This document shows, in pieces, positions 42,653 to 50,928 of a stretch of DNA of 64,000 nt. A program made the translations under genes and the position numbers. The DNA is taken from positions 682,001 through 746,000 of the forward strand of contig NZ_CP029985.1 of the NCBI RefSeq assembly GCF_003355005.1. The letters are read 5' to 3'. Each line of letters opens with the position of its first letter. Positions within the stretch are counted from its first letter, which is position 1. The stretch is from Sphingomonas sp. FARSPH (GTDB taxonomy: Bacteria; Pseudomonadota; Alphaproteobacteria; Sphingomonadales; Sphingomonadaceae). The notes below the pieces were generated by a model that was given only the letters and a program-made list of their open reading frames with translations, was not told the DNA's origin and made no database searches.

Positions 42653-42904
42653 GTGGAGATTGAATTCGACCTGGCAAAGGATGCGGTCAATCGCGCAAAG
42701 CACGGCGTGCCGCTTGCACGTGCCGCTGAGCTGACGGACGTGATCGTCGTCGAGGACGATCGCTTCGGCGAGCAACGGTATCGCCTGTACGGCTGGATCG
42801 ACGATGTCCGTTACTGCGCCGCCGTGACCCTGCGCGGGGATATAGTGCGGGTGATCAGTCTGCGGCGGGCGCATCGAAAGGAGTTTAACCGTCATGGCCA
42901 CTAA
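42653..42904 (+). CDS. brnT: BrnT family toxin
   Basis: An 83-residue RelE-like ribonuclease toxin: EIEFDLAKDAVNRAKHGV (~2-19, the family's opening with Lys-His), RYRLYGWIDDVRYCAAVTLR and the end IRVISLRRAHRKEFNR-like (VISLRRAHRKEFNRHG). It starts at GTG 42653, with no ribosome binding site; the promoter -10 ends six bases upstream, so the message may be leaderless. brnA overlaps its end by 11 bp. Confidence 0.9.
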   Translation: MEIEFDLAKDAVNRAKHGVPLARAAELTDVIVVEDDRFGEQRYRLYGWIDDVRYCAAVTLRGDIVRVISLRRAHRKEFNRHGH

Positions 42905-43148
42905 GCAGGACGCGATTTTCGACGACGACAATCCGGAATGGACAAAAGAGGATTTCGCACGGGCGCGTCCGCTATCCGACTTTCCGGAATTAGCCGCAGC
43001 CTTTGCCAAGGTCCGCGGGCCACAACGCGCACCCACCAAGCAGCAGGTGACCTTGCGCCTCGATCCCGATGTCGTCGCCAAATTCCGTGCGACCGGGAAG
43101 GGGTGGCACGCGCGCATCAATGCGGCGCTGCGGGCGGCGGAGGTCTGA
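42894..43148 (+). CDS. brnA: BrnA family antitoxin
   Basis: An 84-residue protein with an acidic toxin-binding start (DNPEWTKEDFARARPLSDFP, ~12-31) and a C-terminal ribbon-helix-helix (KQQVTLRLDPDVVAKFRATG then WHARINAALRAA). BrnA neutralises BrnT and represses the operon through its DNA-binding domain; the dyad at 42631-42650 is the likely target. AAAGGAG lies before its ATG inside brnT. Confidence 0.9.
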   Translation: MATKQDAIFDDDNPEWTKEDFARARPLSDFPELAAAFAKVRGPQRAPTKQQVTLRLDPDVVAKFRATGKGWHARINAALRAAEV

Positions 43149-43155
43149 CGGTGCC

Positions 43156-43365
43156 CTAGGCGTCGAATTCCAGCGCCGCCGCCGCGCCGCCCGACAGGTC
43201 GAGCGGGTGGTTCGGGGTGACCGGGCATGGGTCCGCGCCCGGCTGGCCCGGCCGCCGCATCGAACGGCGTCGCCGGGCGGTGAATATCCGCAGGACGAGA
43301 CCCCGCGCCTCCGACCATGCGAGTTCGACAGCTTCACCCGTCGGACTGTCGTGGCGCGGGGTCAT
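43156..43365 (-). CDS. Small basic protein downstream of grpE
   Basis: A 69-residue protein: MTPRHDSPTGEAVELAWSEA, then ARGLVLRIFTARRRRSMRRP and an end LDLSGGAAAALEFDA. It begins six bases after the grpE stop on the same strand, so it is probably part of the hrcA-grpE transcript. No family recognised; the protein-like composition and tight spacing support it. Confidence 0.55.
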   Translation of the reverse strand: MTPRHDSPTGEAVELAWSEARGLVLRIFTARRRRSMRRPGQPGADPCPVTPNHPLDLSGGAAAALEFDA

Positions 43366-43370
43366 CGCGG

Positions 43371-43934
43371 TTACTCCGGTTTCTTCGCCACCGCGACCAG
43401 CGCGGGGCGGAGCAGGCGATCCTTGATCATGTACCCCGCCTGCATCTCCTGCACGATCGTGCCGGGTTCGGCGTCGCTAGGCATTTCCATCATCGCCTGG
43501 TGCTTGTTGGGATCGAGCGTCACGCCCATCGCCTCGACCTTGGTGATGCCGTGGCGGGTGAAGACGCTTTCCAGCTCGCGGCCCGTCGCCTCCAGCCCGG
43601 TGACGAGGCCCTTCATCTTGTCGTCGGCGCGCAGCTCCGCCGGGATAGCCGCGAGTGCGCGCGCGAGATTGTCGGCGACGGACAGGATGTCGCGCGCGAA
43701 ATTGGTCGCGGCATAATTGCGCGCGTCGGCCACGTCCTTTTCCGCGCGACGGCGGACGTTCTGGATATCCGCCTGCGCGTACAGCGTATCCTGCTTCGCG
43801 GCGGCGAGCTGGTTCTCCAGCTCTGCGATGCGCTGCGCCGCCTGGTCGTGCTCCGCCACTTCGGGCGCGCCGTCCGCGGTTTCCTGGCGCAGGTCGTCGG
43901 CCGCGGCGGGGTTGGTCGTCGTCTCGTCGGTCAT
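43371..43934 (-). CDS. grpE: Nucleotide exchange factor GrpE
   Basis: A 187-residue protein. An acidic N-terminal part is followed by a long helix (AQRIAELENQLAAAKQDTLY, ~33-52), then AQADIQNVRRRAEKDVADARNYA (the conserved DFxNxRRR-like segment) and the beta domain with FTRHGITKVEAMGVTLDPNKHQAM and GTIVQEMQAGYMIKDRLLRPALV. It releases ADP from DnaK. It follows hrcA by 15 bp; dnaK-dnaJ lie 20 kb away, the other side of the island. Confidence 0.95.
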   Translation of the reverse strand: MTDETTTNPAAADDLRQETADGAPEVAEHDQAAQRIAELENQLAAAKQDTLYAQADIQNVRRRAEKDVADARNYAATNFARDILSVADNLARALAAIPAELRADDKMKGLVTGLEATGRELESVFTRHGITKVEAMGVTLDPNKHQAMMEMPSDAEPGTIVQEMQAGYMIKDRLLRPALVAVAKKPE

Positions 43935-43949
43935 TCGTGTCCCTGTTCT

Positions 43950-44990
43950 TCAGCCCATGCGTCGGGCAAGCGTTGCCGCCGTGAAATCCACCATGGGCAC
44001 GACGCGCGCATAGTTCAACCGCGTGGGGCCGATCACGCCGACCACGCCGACGACGCGCCCGCCCGGCCCGCGGAACGGCCGCGCGATGACGGACGAGCCC
44101 GACAGCGCGAACAATTTGTTCTCCGCGCCGATGAAGATGCGCGTCGCATCGCCGGCGCGCGCGCTGTCGAGCAGCGCCGCGATCTCCTGCTTTCCGTCGA
44201 GGTCGTCGAGCAGGTCGCGCACGCGGTCGAGATCGGCGGCGGCGGCGGCGTCGATCAGCCGCCCCTGCCCACGCACGATCAGCACCGGGCGGCGGTCGGT
44301 GTCCTCGCTCCACACGACGAGGCCCTGTTCGACCAGGGCGCGCGCGGCGCCGTCGAGCATCGCGCGCTCCTCCGCCATCTCGCGCTCGATCCTGGCGCGC
44401 GCCTCCGCCAGCGTCAGGCCGCCGAGCGTCGCGGTCATGTAATTGCCCGCCTCGACCAGCGCCGAGGGCGTCATGCCGGCGGGCAGGCGGATGACGCGGT
44501 TCTCGACCGATCCGTCCTCGCTGACGATCACCGCCATCCCCTGCGTCGGCGACAGCGCGACGAAGCCGATCGAGCGCAGCGCGAGCTCGCGCTTGGGCAC
44601 CAGCACCAGCCCCGCGCACGCCGACAGGCCCGACAGCGCGGCGGTCGTCGCGGCGAGCGCCTCCTCCACCGGGCCGCCCGCGCCGGCGCGCGCCTCGATC
44701 GCGGCGCGTTCCTCCGCGCTCGGCTCCAGCGCCTGCATCATGCCGTCGACGAACAGGCGCAGGCCGCGCTCGGTGGGGATGCGGCCCGCGCTGGTGTGTG
44801 GGCTGGCGAGCAGGCCCAGTTCCTCCAGCTCCTGCATCACGCCGCGGATCGAGGCGGGGGAGAGATTGAGACCGCTCGCCGCCGCGATCGTCTTCGATCC
44901 CACCGGCATGCCGTTGTCGACATAGCCGTCGACGACGGCGCGGAAGATGTCGCGCGCGCGATCGGTCAGTTCGGTGACGGGCGGGGCCAT
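43950..44990 (-). CDS. hrcA: Heat-inducible transcription repressor HrcA
   Basis: A 346-residue protein. The N-terminal winged-helix part includes VDGYVDNGMPVGSKTIAAASGLNLSPASIRGVMQELEELGLL and SPHTSAGRIPTERGLRLFVD (~25-85), both diagnostic. The C-terminal domain ends GPTRLNYARVVPMVDFTAATL. HrcA binds CIRCE operators upstream of groESL; none is seen in this window. hrcA and grpE form an operon. Confidence 0.95.
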   Translation of the reverse strand: MAPPVTELTDRARDIFRAVVDGYVDNGMPVGSKTIAAASGLNLSPASIRGVMQELEELGLLASPHTSAGRIPTERGLRLFVDGMMQALEPSAEERAAIEARAGAGGPVEEALAATTAALSGLSACAGLVLVPKRELALRSIGFVALSPTQGMAVIVSEDGSVENRVIRLPAGMTPSALVEAGNYMTATLGGLTLAEARARIEREMAEERAMLDGAARALVEQGLVVWSEDTDRRPVLIVRGQGRLIDAAAAADLDRVRDLLDDLDGKQEIAALLDSARAGDATRIFIGAENKLFALSGSSVIARPFRGPGGRVVGVVGVIGPTRLNYARVVPMVDFTAATLARRMG

Positions 44991-44995
44991 GCGGG

Positions 44996-45475
44996 TTATT
45001 TAGGGCGGTGCGGGTCGCCGATAAAGCCGGCAATCGGCAGCGCCTGCGGCGCGGTCCGCAGGCGGCGGAACAGTATGGCGTTGCGGTCCATGTCGCAGCC
45101 GAAATAGGCGCTGAGGTACGATGGCCGCCCCGCGCCTCCTATCCATCTCACATCGACGGTGATCTGGTCGGTCGCCATCGATTGGCATCCCGCATCACCG
45201 CCCAGCAACCGCTTACCGATGGGGCGCTCGGGCTGGAGCGCGGCGCGGAAGGCGGCGAACTGCGCGGGCGTGACGCGGAACGCGCGGCGGCCCTTTACGG
45301 CGGTGAACCGGCCGCCTTCGAACACACCCTGCCCGGTCGACGACACGGTGACGCGATAGGCGGGGCAGAAGCCGAAGCAGGGGCCGGTTTCGTAGACGAT
45401 CCGTTCGGGGGTTGGTCGCGCCGGGGTGGCCGCGGCGGCGGTCGCGATCAGCAATGCGTGCATCACGATGTTCAT
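44996..45475 (-). CDS. Periplasmic hypothetical protein (DUF6438-like)
   Basis: A 159-residue protein with a signal peptide (MNIVMHALLIATAAAATPA) and the motif ETGPCFGFCPAYRVTVSSTGQG (~29-50), a Cys-x3-Cys-Pro-x-Tyr pattern followed by FEGGRF, as I recall for DUF6438. Another Cys pair (GCQSM, GCDMD) may form disulfides. It sits five bases upstream of hrcA's start side on the same strand, so hrcA may share its transcript. Function unknown. Confidence 0.65.
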   Translation of the reverse strand: MNIVMHALLIATAAAATPARPTPERIVYETGPCFGFCPAYRVTVSSTGQGVFEGGRFTAVKGRRAFRVTPAQFAAFRAALQPERPIGKRLLGGDAGCQSMATDQITVDVRWIGGAGRPSYLSAYFGCDMDRNAILFRRLRTAPQALPIAGFIGDPHRPK

Positions 45476-45490
45476 TGGGTCCCCTCCTGC

Positions 45491-45591
45491 GTCATTCCGA
45501 CGTACGCCGGGATTCGTGAACGCGCCGTCGCTACTGGATCGCACAAAACCGGCGTTCCGTAACCATGGGTCCCGGCGTGCGCCGGGATGAC
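45491..45591. repeat. REP-like palindrome (GTCATTCCGACGTACGCCGG type)
   Basis: GTCATTCCGACGTACGCCGGGAT pairs imperfectly with ATCCCGGCGCACGCCGGGA-like sequence ending GGATGACGG at ~45590. It forms part of the 330-bp gene-free stretch before rph. Confidence 0.6.
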
Positions 45592-45631
45592 GGATGGGGT
45601 TGGGTTATGGTGCCATTCCTATACCCTCATC

Positions 45632-45725
45632 GTCATCCCCGCGAAGGCGGGGATCCAGAACCTCCGCGATGTCGACTGCAAACGCGACGGCAGCGCGTCT
45701 GGATTCCCGCCTTCGCGGGAATGAC
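45632..45725. repeat. REP-like palindrome (GTCATCCCCGCGAAGGCGGGGAT type)
   Basis: CGTCATCCCCGCGAAGGCGG and its inverted partner CCCGCCTTCGCGGGAATGACG flank about 45 bp. The same family recurs at 61641-61733 between atpD and atpG. The gap 45476-45805 otherwise holds nothing clear apart from the rph ribosome site AAGGAG. Confidence 0.75.
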
Positions 45726-45805
45726 GAAGAAGAGCGCGGCAAGCACGGCTGGCGTCGCTTCTCCGTCCGGTCTATCGCCGGGGCCGACCATAGAAGGAGA
45801 TACGA

Positions 45806-46522
45806 ATGCGCCCCAGCGGCCGCGCGCCCGACCAGATGCGCCCCATCACGATCGAACCGCATTTCACGCGCCACGCGGAGGGATCGGTGCTGATCGGCTT
45901 CGGCGACACGCGCGTGCTCGTCACCGCCAGCGTCGAGGAGCGTGTGCCGCCGTTCCTGCGCGGCAAGGGCGAAGGCTGGGTGACCGCGGAATACGGCATG
46001 CTGCCGCGCGCGACGCACACCCGCGGCAGCCGCGAGGCCGCGAAGGGCAAGCAGTCGGGCCGCACGCAGGAGATCCAGCGGCTGATCGGCCGCAGCTTGC
46101 GTTCGGTAATGGACATGAAGCTGCTCGGCGAGCGGCAGATCACGCTCGACTGCGACGTCATCCAGGCGGACGGCGGCACGCGCACCGCGTCGATCTCCGG
46201 CGCTTGGGTGGCGATGCGCATCGCCGTCAACGGCCTGCTCGCCGACGGCAAGCTCGCCGTCGACCCGATCCGGCAGAAGGTCGCCGCGGTCAGCTGCGGC
46301 ATTCACCAGGGCACGCCGGTGCTCGACCTCGATTATATCGAGGATTCGGCCGCCGACGCCGACGCCAATTTCGTGCTGCTGGAAAACGGCCATATCGCCG
46401 AGGCGCAGGCGACCGCCGAACATGCGACCTATGACGAGGAAGCGCTGCTGCGCCTGCTGCGGCTGGCGCGGATCGGCTGCACCGAGATCTTCGCCGCGCA
46501 GGACCGGGCGGTGAACCAATGA
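45806..46522 (+). CDS. rph: Ribonuclease PH
   Basis: A 238-residue phosphorolytic exoribonuclease that trims tRNA 3' ends. It has MRPSGRAPDQMRPITIEPHF at the start, GDTRVLVTASVEERVPPF, the conserved TRGSREAAKGKQSGRTQEIQRLIGRSLR (phosphate and RNA-binding Arg cluster, ~72-99) and DCDVIQADGGTRTASI. GAAGGAG precedes the ATG. rdgB starts inside its stop. Confidence 0.96.
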   Translation: MRPSGRAPDQMRPITIEPHFTRHAEGSVLIGFGDTRVLVTASVEERVPPFLRGKGEGWVTAEYGMLPRATHTRGSREAAKGKQSGRTQEIQRLIGRSLRSVMDMKLLGERQITLDCDVIQADGGTRTASISGAWVAMRIAVNGLLADGKLAVDPIRQKVAAVSCGIHQGTPVLDLDYIEDSAADADANFVLLENGHIAEAQATAEHATYDEEALLRLLRLARIGCTEIFAAQDRAVNQ

Positions 46523-47145
46523 GCGGAGAAGGACCCGTCCCGCAGGCGATCCGCAAGCTTCAGCCAGGCAAGCTGGTCATCGCCAGCCATAACGAGGGCA
46601 AGGTCGCCGAATTCCGCGAATTGCTCGCACCCTATGGCATCGAACTGCTGTCGGCGCGCGAACTCGACCTGCCCGAGCCGGAAGAGACGGGGACGACCTT
46701 CGTCGCCAATGCCGAGCTGAAGGCGCTGTCGGCGGCCGACCTGTCGGGCCTGCCCGCGCTGTCCGACGACAGCGGGCTGTGCGTCGCGGCGCTGGGCGGC
46801 GATCCCGGCCTGTTCTCCGCGCGCTGGGCGGGGCCGGAGAAGGACTTCGGCATGGCGATGCGGCTGGTGGAGGATCGCCTGTCGGAGGAGCCCGACACGC
46901 CGCGCGAGGCGCATTTCATCTGCGCGCTGGCGCTCGCCTGGCCCGACGGGCACGTCGAATGGTTCGAAGGCCGCGTCGACGGGTGCATCGTGTGGCCGCC
47001 GCGCGGCGACAAGGGGCATGGTTATGACCCGATCTTCCAGCCGCTGGGGCATGACCAGACGTTCGCGGAGATCGACCCGGCGGTGAAGAACGAGATCAGC
47101 CACCGTGCCGACGCGTTCCGCCAGCTGACGAGCGCGGTGTTCTGA
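46519..47145 (+). CDS. rdgB: XTP/dITP diphosphatase (RdgB/HAM1)
   Basis: A 208-residue pyrophosphatase that removes non-canonical purine NTPs. The nucleotide-binding start is LVIASHNEGKVAEFRELL (~15-32), then ALSDDSGLCVAALGGDPGLFSARWAG (catalytic Asp region, ~87-112) and GYDPIFQPLGHDQTFAEID (~168-186), and SHRADAFRQL at the end. It overlaps rph by four bases (ATGA). Confidence 0.95.
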   Translation: MSGEGPVPQAIRKLQPGKLVIASHNEGKVAEFRELLAPYGIELLSARELDLPEPEETGTTFVANAELKALSAADLSGLPALSDDSGLCVAALGGDPGLFSARWAGPEKDFGMAMRLVEDRLSEEPDTPREAHFICALALAWPDGHVEWFEGRVDGCIVWPPRGDKGHGYDPIFQPLGHDQTFAEIDPAVKNEISHRADAFRQLTSAVF

Positions 47146-47150
47146 CGGCG

Positions 47151-47795
47151 ATGCCGGATCCCGATCCGGCGATCGATCCCGCCCTGGTGCGCGGGTGGCT
47201 GGCGGCGCGATCGGTGTCGCGCGGGCTGCCCGCGCCGGTCGCGGATCATGGCGGCTGGCGCGTCGATACGGGCGGCGAGGATGAGCATCGGCGCTACGTC
47301 TTCGCCGCTGCGGGTGCGGGATTGGTCGATTTGGTCAATGGCATCGACGCGCCGCGCATCTTCGTCAAACTGTGCGCGGATGAGGCGACGTTGCGCGCGC
47401 TGGTGCCGCCGCGCTGGTCGGTGCTGCCCGCCAATTGCATGATGGTGCGCGACGGGCCAGCGTCGGCGGCGACCCTGCCCGCCGGCTATCGCATGACGGT
47501 CGACACCAACGGCTCGGTGACGCGCGTCGACCTGATCGCGGCGGACGGCAGCCTCGCCGCGCGCGGTTATGCGGCGGAGAGCGATGGCGTCTTCGCCTAC
47601 GACCGGATCGTCACGGAGGAGGCGCATCGCCGCCGCGGGCTGGGACGTGTGGTGATGGCGACGCTGGCCGCGGCGCGGCGCGATGCGGCATCGCGCGAAG
47701 TGCTGACCGCGACGCCGATGGGGCGTGCATTGTACGAGACGATCGGGTGGCAGGTGTATGCGCCTTATACGACGGCGGTGATCCCGGATCGTTGA
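47151..47795 (+). CDS. GNAT family acetyltransferase
   Basis: A 214-residue protein whose C-terminal half is a GNAT domain: DRIVTEEAHRRRGLGRVVMATLAAAR has the acetyl-CoA pyrophosphate loop (RRRGLG, ~160-165), followed by ATPMGRALYETIGWQVYAPY. The N-terminal ~90 residues are family specific. It starts five bases after rdgB, so it belongs to the rph-rdgB operon. The acceptor is unknown. Confidence 0.82.
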   Translation: MPDPDPAIDPALVRGWLAARSVSRGLPAPVADHGGWRVDTGGEDEHRRYVFAAAGAGLVDLVNGIDAPRIFVKLCADEATLRALVPPRWSVLPANCMMVRDGPASAATLPAGYRMTVDTNGSVTRVDLIAADGSLAARGYAAESDGVFAYDRIVTEEAHRRRGLGRVVMATLAAARRDAASREVLTATPMGRALYETIGWQVYAPYTTAVIPDR

Positions 47796-47852
47796 GCGGC
47801 GGCGGAAACCATCGCAGCGCTTCCCCATCGCCGGGAAAGTCGAGAGGGTCGC

Positions 47853-48416
47853 TCAATAGGCGCGTTCGCCGACCACGTTGCCCGGCGGGCTGTAGCGGCA
47901 GACCAGATAATCGTCGCGCGCGTTGCTCGCCATCGCGCAGCCGACTTCGGTCGAGCCGCGCCAGACGATCTGCGTGTAATGGCCGACGTCGCCGAACGTG
48001 CCGGTTCGGCTGGCGGCGGGGACGGGCAGGTTGACGAAATCCTTCCGCTCAGCGAGCCAATGGCCCATCATCTCCGGATAGGCGTACGCGTCGCGCGTGC
48101 CGGTCCACAGATTCTCGCCCTCGCGGCCCGGCCCCTGCACCTGATGCGCGTGTTCGAAGCGGCGGGTGCGCGCCATCTCGTCGGCATAGGCCTTCGCCGA
48201 TGCCGCCAGCGCGTCGTTCCACGCGATCGGCGGCACGCCCACCGCGGCGCGCGCGACGTTGTGGCTGTCGATCACCGCGCTGCGCAGCAGCGCCGCGCCG
48301 CGCGGGGCGGGCGTTTCGGTGGTGCGGCGCTCGACGACGCGCTCCGGCCCCCCTTGCGCGCAGGCGCTGGCGAGAAACAGCAGGGCGGCGGCGGCAAGCT
48401 GGCGTTTGAGCGTCAT
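47853..48416 (-). CDS. CAP-domain (SCP/PR-1-like) lipoprotein
   Basis: A 187-residue protein with a lipoprotein-like signal (RQLAAAALLFLASACAQGG) and a CAP domain: DSHNVARAAVGVPPIAWNDAL (~50-70), RRFEHAHQVQGPGREGENLW and GHYTQIVWRGSTEVGCAMAS, the CAP signature with the His/Glu cluster. It is probably an extracytoplasmic protein; CAP functions in bacteria are mostly undefined. It diverges from hemW with a 21-bp gap. Confidence 0.88.
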   Translation of the reverse strand: MTLKRQLAAAALLFLASACAQGGPERVVERRTTETPAPRGAALLRSAVIDSHNVARAAVGVPPIAWNDALAASAKAYADEMARTRRFEHAHQVQGPGREGENLWTGTRDAYAYPEMMGHWLAERKDFVNLPVPAASRTGTFGDVGHYTQIVWRGSTEVGCAMASNARDDYLVCRYSPPGNVVGERAY

Positions 48417-48437
48417 CGCCGCCATATCGGCGCCACC

Positions 48438-49595
48438 ATGACCCCCGACAAGACGCCGCTCGCGCTCTACGTCCACTGGCCGTTCTGCGTCTCCAAATGC
48501 CCCTATTGCGATTTCAACAGCCATGTCCGCGATGGCGTCGACCAGCAGGCGTGGCGCGACGCGCTGCTCGCCGATCTGGCGCATGAGGCGGCGATGCTGC
48601 CCGGCCGGACGCTCGGCTCGGTGTTCTTCGGCGGCGGCACGCCGTCGCTGATGCCGCCCGCGACCGTCGCCGCGATCCTCGACGCGGCGCAGCGCTATTG
48701 GACGCCGGAACCCGACATCGAGATCACGCTGGAAGCCAATCCGTCGTCGGTCGAGGCGGCGCGCTTTGCCGATCTGGCGGCGGCGGGGGTCAATCGCGTG
48801 TCGCTGGGGCTGCAGGCGCTCGACGATGCGGCGCTGCGTTTCCTCGGTCGCGCGCACGACGTCGCCGAAGGACTGGGCGCGCTCGACGTCGCGCAAGGCG
48901 CGTTCGACCGGGTGAGCATCGACCTGATCTGCGCGCGGCCCGACCAGACGCTGCCCGGATGGCAGGCGGAACTGGCCCGCGCGCTGGCGTTCGGGACCGA
49001 GCATCTCTCGCTCTACCAGCTGACGATCGAGCCGGGAACGCGCTTCGCGACCGAGGCGGCGAAGGGGCGGTTGACGTTGCCGGAGGGCGACGATGCCGCC
49101 GACCTGTTCGAGGCGACGCGTGCGATGACCGCCGCCGCCGGCCTGCCCGCGTACGAGACGTCGAACCATGCGCGGCCGGGCGCGGAGAGCCGCCACAATC
49201 TGACGTACTGGCGGTATCGCGATTATGCGGGGATCGGGCCCGGCGCGCACGGGCGGCGCGGCGGTCTGGCGACGCAGCGGCGCAGGAAGCCGGAGAACTG
49301 GCTGGCGGCGGTGGATCGCAACCGCCACGGGATCGAGGCGGAAACGCCGCTGACCCCGCACGAGCGCGCGACCGAGGCGCTGGTGATGGGCCTGAGGCTA
49401 CGCGAGGGCGTCGATCTGGCGCATGTCGCGAGGCTGGCGGGGGACCGCGCGCCGATCGACGATGATGCGGTCGACCGGCTGGTCGCGCAGGGGATGGCGG
49501 CGCGCGACGGCGCGCGGTTGCGGATCACCGAGGCGGGGGCGCTGCTGCTCGACGCGATCCTGCCGATGGTGGTGGCGGACGAACCGGTCGCCTGA
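48438..49595 (+). CDS. hemW: Radical SAM heme chaperone HemW
   Basis: A 385-residue protein. The radical SAM cluster is CVSKCPYC (Cys17, 21, 24) with the next Cys-like DF; GSVFFGGGTPSLMP follows, then NRVSLGLQALDD and the HemW-specific RHNLTYWRYRDYAGIGPGAH (~253-272), which separates it from HemN. The C-terminal part is a winged domain. HemW binds heme and passes it to respiratory enzymes. ATG at 48438 directly precedes the conserved start. It is often found near rph-rdgB, as here. Confidence 0.92.
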   Translation: MTPDKTPLALYVHWPFCVSKCPYCDFNSHVRDGVDQQAWRDALLADLAHEAAMLPGRTLGSVFFGGGTPSLMPPATVAAILDAAQRYWTPEPDIEITLEANPSSVEAARFADLAAAGVNRVSLGLQALDDAALRFLGRAHDVAEGLGALDVAQGAFDRVSIDLICARPDQTLPGWQAELARALAFGTEHLSLYQLTIEPGTRFATEAAKGRLTLPEGDDAADLFEATRAMTAAAGLPAYETSNHARPGAESRHNLTYWRYRDYAGIGPGAHGRRGGLATQRRRKPENWLAAVDRNRHGIEAETPLTPHERATEALVMGLRLREGVDLAHVARLAGDRAPIDDDAVDRLVAQGMAARDGARLRITEAGALLLDAILPMVVADEPVA

Positions 49596-49603
49596 TCAAT
49601 TTC

Positions 49604-49686
49604 CCGTGCTCCTGCGCACGCAGGAGCCCAGGGTCGAAAACGATGCCGTGTGTGGCCTTGGGTTCCTGCGTGCGCAGGAACACCGG
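49604..49686. repeat. REP-like palindrome between hemW and the PBP-activator gene
   Basis: GTGCTCCTGCGCACGCAGGAGC and GGTTCCTGCGTGCGCAGGAAC form inverted hairpins about 40 bp apart in the gap between two convergent genes. It may act as a terminator for both. Confidence 0.65.
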
Positions 49687-49714
49687 AGAACAGAAAAGCC
49701 CCTCGCCCCTTCTC

Positions 49715-50917
49715 TTAGCCGCCGAAGCCGGTCGGCGCGGGCGACACCGTCACCGTCGTGCCGTCGCGGATTTCCTGCACCTCCAGCGCGCGTTCGGCGA
49801 CGCCGTCGCGGCCGAAGCGGAACGCGCCGTCGATGCCGGCAAAGCCATCCGAATCGCGCAGGCGGCTTTCGGGGAAGGCGCGCCCGACCGGCCAGTCGCG
49901 CGCGATCCGGACGGTCAGCAGCACCGCGTCATAGCCAAGGCTCGACAGGCGATAGGGCGCGGCGCCGTAGCGGGCGCGGTACTTGGTCGCATATTGGCGG
50001 TAGAGCGTGTTGCCGACGCTGGCGAACCACGCGCCCGAGAGCCCCGGCCTGACGGCGATACCGGTTTCGGAGTTCCACAATTCGGTGCCGAGGATGCGCG
50101 TGTCCGCCCCCGCGCCGCGCTTGACCAGCGGCGCCGCGATCGCCGCCGTCACGCCCGCGTCGGCGATCAGCACCGCGCCATAGGGCGCCTTTGCCGCCAG
50201 TCGCGTCACCGCCGCCTGTACCCCGCCGCTCGTCCGGCTGTACGTCTGGAGCGAGACGACCTGGCCGCCCGCGCCCTCGACGCTGCGCAGGAACGCCGTC
50301 GAGGCGCGCTCGCCGTACAGGCCGTTGGGGACGAGGCCGGCGAAATTGGTGACGCCGCGGCTGCGCGCATAGCCGACGACGCGCGCGATCGATTGCGCGG
50401 GGATATAGCCCATCAGATAGGTGCCGTTGCCGCCGAGGCTGGCGTCGTTCGAGAAGCTGAGCACCGGCACGCCGGCCGCCTTCGCGATCGGCGCGACCGC
50501 CCGCACGTCGTCGGCGAGCAGCGGGCCGAGGATCAGCTGCGCCCCTTCCGCGATCGCACGCTGCGCGGCGGCGGCGGCGCCCGTCGCGGTATCGTAATTG
50601 GTGATTCGCACCTTGTCGGTGCCGGTGTCGAGCACCGCGAGCATCGTCGCATTGGCGATCGAGCGGCCGACGCCTGCGTTGCTGCCCGACAGCGGCACGA
50701 GCAAAGCGACGCGGTTGCGCTGCGTATCGCGGGGCAGGCCGGGCTCGACCGTGGGTTCGGGACGCGCGGTCTGCGGGCGGGCGGGGCGTTGCTCCGGCGT
50801 TTCCACCGGGCCGCGCGGCACCACCGTCGAACAGGCCGCCAGCATCGCCGCGGCGGCAAGCGCCACCCAGCGCCCGAGCGCACCCGCAGGCTGTCCAATC
50901 GTTCCCGCCTCTGCCAT
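49715..50917 (-). CDS. Penicillin-binding protein activator-like lipoprotein (periplasmic binding fold)
   Basis: A 400-residue protein with a lipoprotein signal (WVALAAAAMLAAC, lipobox LAAC, ~15-30), a Pro/Arg-rich linker and a type I periplasmic-binding fold (~55-390): VALLVPLSGSNAGVGRSIANA, LILGPLLADDVRAVAPIA and PVLSFSNDASL. This architecture is that of LpoA C-terminal-like proteins which activate PBP1A, and of branched-chain amino-acid binding proteins; the former fits better because it is a lipoprotein beside rsmI and yraN, an order seen for lpoA. Start ATG 50917. Confidence 0.8.
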   Translation of the reverse strand: MAEAGTIGQPAGALGRWVALAAAAMLAACSTVVPRGPVETPEQRPARPQTARPEPTVEPGLPRDTQRNRVALLVPLSGSNAGVGRSIANATMLAVLDTGTDKVRITNYDTATGAAAAAQRAIAEGAQLILGPLLADDVRAVAPIAKAAGVPVLSFSNDASLGGNGTYLMGYIPAQSIARVVGYARSRGVTNFAGLVPNGLYGERASTAFLRSVEGAGGQVVSLQTYSRTSGGVQAAVTRLAAKAPYGAVLIADAGVTAAIAAPLVKRGAGADTRILGTELWNSETGIAVRPGLSGAWFASVGNTLYRQYATKYRARYGAAPYRLSSLGYDAVLLTVRIARDWPVGRAFPESRLRDSDGFAGIDGAFRFGRDGVAERALEVQEIRDGTTVTVSPAPTGFGG

Positions 50918-50928
50918 GACCGCTCCCC

